Shown one piece after another: positions 13,713 through 14,128 of a DNA stretch of 14,128 bases (the stretch's first letter is position 1; the number at the start of each line of letters is the position of its first letter). Made by a program: the position numbers and the translations under genes. Under the pieces are notes generated by a model. That model made no database searches and was not told where the DNA came from. It was given only the letters and a program-made list of their open reading frames with translations. This DNA is from IOR16 sp034927775 (GTDB taxonomy: Bacteria; Bacillota; Clostridia; Peptostreptococcales; Anaerovoracaceae): positions 1-14,128 of the forward strand of contig JAYFPL010000201.1 in NCBI GenBank assembly GCA_034927775.1, read 5' to 3'.

Positions 13713-14128
13713 TTAAAATAATCGATGCAGCTGCCAGTAATCTTCTTTACTGTCTACAATGGCAGTAACCGTATGTATCTTCGTTATGTCTCCATTGTAA
13801 GTAGCTGTAAAGATAAAAGATAACTCCTTTGGGCTATTTCTTCCCCATTTGTTAATCATGGTCTTATCCCATATCACACCACTGTATATGGTTTCATTTT
13901 GAGCATTTTTCTTTCCAGTGCTTTTCATGGTTGTAATATAAGATGGATATCCTTCAATTCTACAAGTTACCTTTGTCGGACTGCCAGCAACATCTGCATG
14001 CAGCATAAATTTCTCACCAGACCAAAAGACATTGGTTCCTCGTTTCCTCGGTTCTTTTAATTTTAGATAATCAGAGTAAGGAATCACCTTATTTACTTCA
14101 TCTTTAAATCGTTTTAAATTATACTTCT
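13713..14128 (-). CDS. C-terminal part of a larger protein (5' end outside the window), function unknown
   Basis: The frame stays open from the stop codon to the right edge of the window. A GTG at 14087 could be taken for a start, but the 13 codons before it are also open (reading KYNLKRFKDEVNK into VIPYSDYLKLKEP), and no ribosome site is suitably placed, so the real start lies beyond 14128. The visible 138 residues contain alternating strands (GEKFMLHADVAG, KVTCRIEGYP, LSFIFTATYNGDITKIHTVTAIV) that look like a C-terminal Ig-like beta-sandwich, as found on cell-surface or secreted Firmicute proteins. I do not recognise a specific family. Confidence 0.7.
   Translation of the reverse strand, partial: KYNLKRFKDEVNKVIPYSDYLKLKEPRKRGTNVFWSGEKFMLHADVAGSPTKVTCRIEGYPSYITTMKSTGKKNAQNETIYSGVIWDKTMINKWGRNSPKELSFIFTATYNGDITKIHTVTAIVDSKEDYWQLHRLF

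Overview
The window is AT-rich, with strong AGGAGG-type ribosome binding sites, short intergenic gaps, a Coat_F-type spore coat protein, a BioB-like radical SAM enzyme and a sigma-54 activator of the kind common in anaerobic Firmicutes. This points to a spore-forming member of the Clostridia; I cannot name the genus. I see no rRNA, tRNA, CRISPR array, transposase or phage gene.

Region 1 (about 28-5908) looks like a regulon for taking up and hydrolysing an amide-linked compound. It has a YfcC/DcuC-type membrane carrier, two paralogous M20D amidohydrolases (all minus strand) and a divergent PAS/AAA+/HTH sigma-54 activator. The carrier and the first hydrolase are each preceded by an almost identical -24/-12 (sigma-54) promoter. 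The activator gene and the second hydrolase have sigma-70-like promoters instead. A TAAGTCA heptamer recurs through the region; one palindromic copy sits about 135 bp upstream of the carrier promoter and another lies inside the activator's own promoter. The second hydrolase has Met in place of the catalytic-base Glu. The layout recalls the E. coli abgABT logic (paired M20D subunits plus a carrier), but with a different carrier family and a different regulator class.

Region 2 (5932-9600) is a tight four-gene minus-strand operon: a BioB/HydE-like radical SAM protein, then a lipoprotein solute-binding protein, permease and ATPase of the nitrate/sulfonate/taurine/thiamine-precursor ABC family. 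A sigma-70-like promoter and two adjacent perfect palindromes lie in the leader. The arrangement suggests that the radical SAM enzyme works on the imported small molecule, which cannot be identified from the sequence.

Region 3 (9610-11124) holds a ferritin-like/Coat_F spore coat protein with a Gln/Ser-rich linker (minus strand) and, divergently, an HD-domain phosphohydrolase followed by a 50-residue basic protein, closed by a strong terminator.

Region 4 (11165-14128, all minus strand) has a membrane-anchored DUF1287 protein with its own promoter, a stand-alone TfoX C-terminal-domain protein, an RNase Z-like metallo-beta-lactamase protein and a small lipoprotein, probably one transcript. At the right edge is the C-terminal part of a larger protein whose start lies outside the window.
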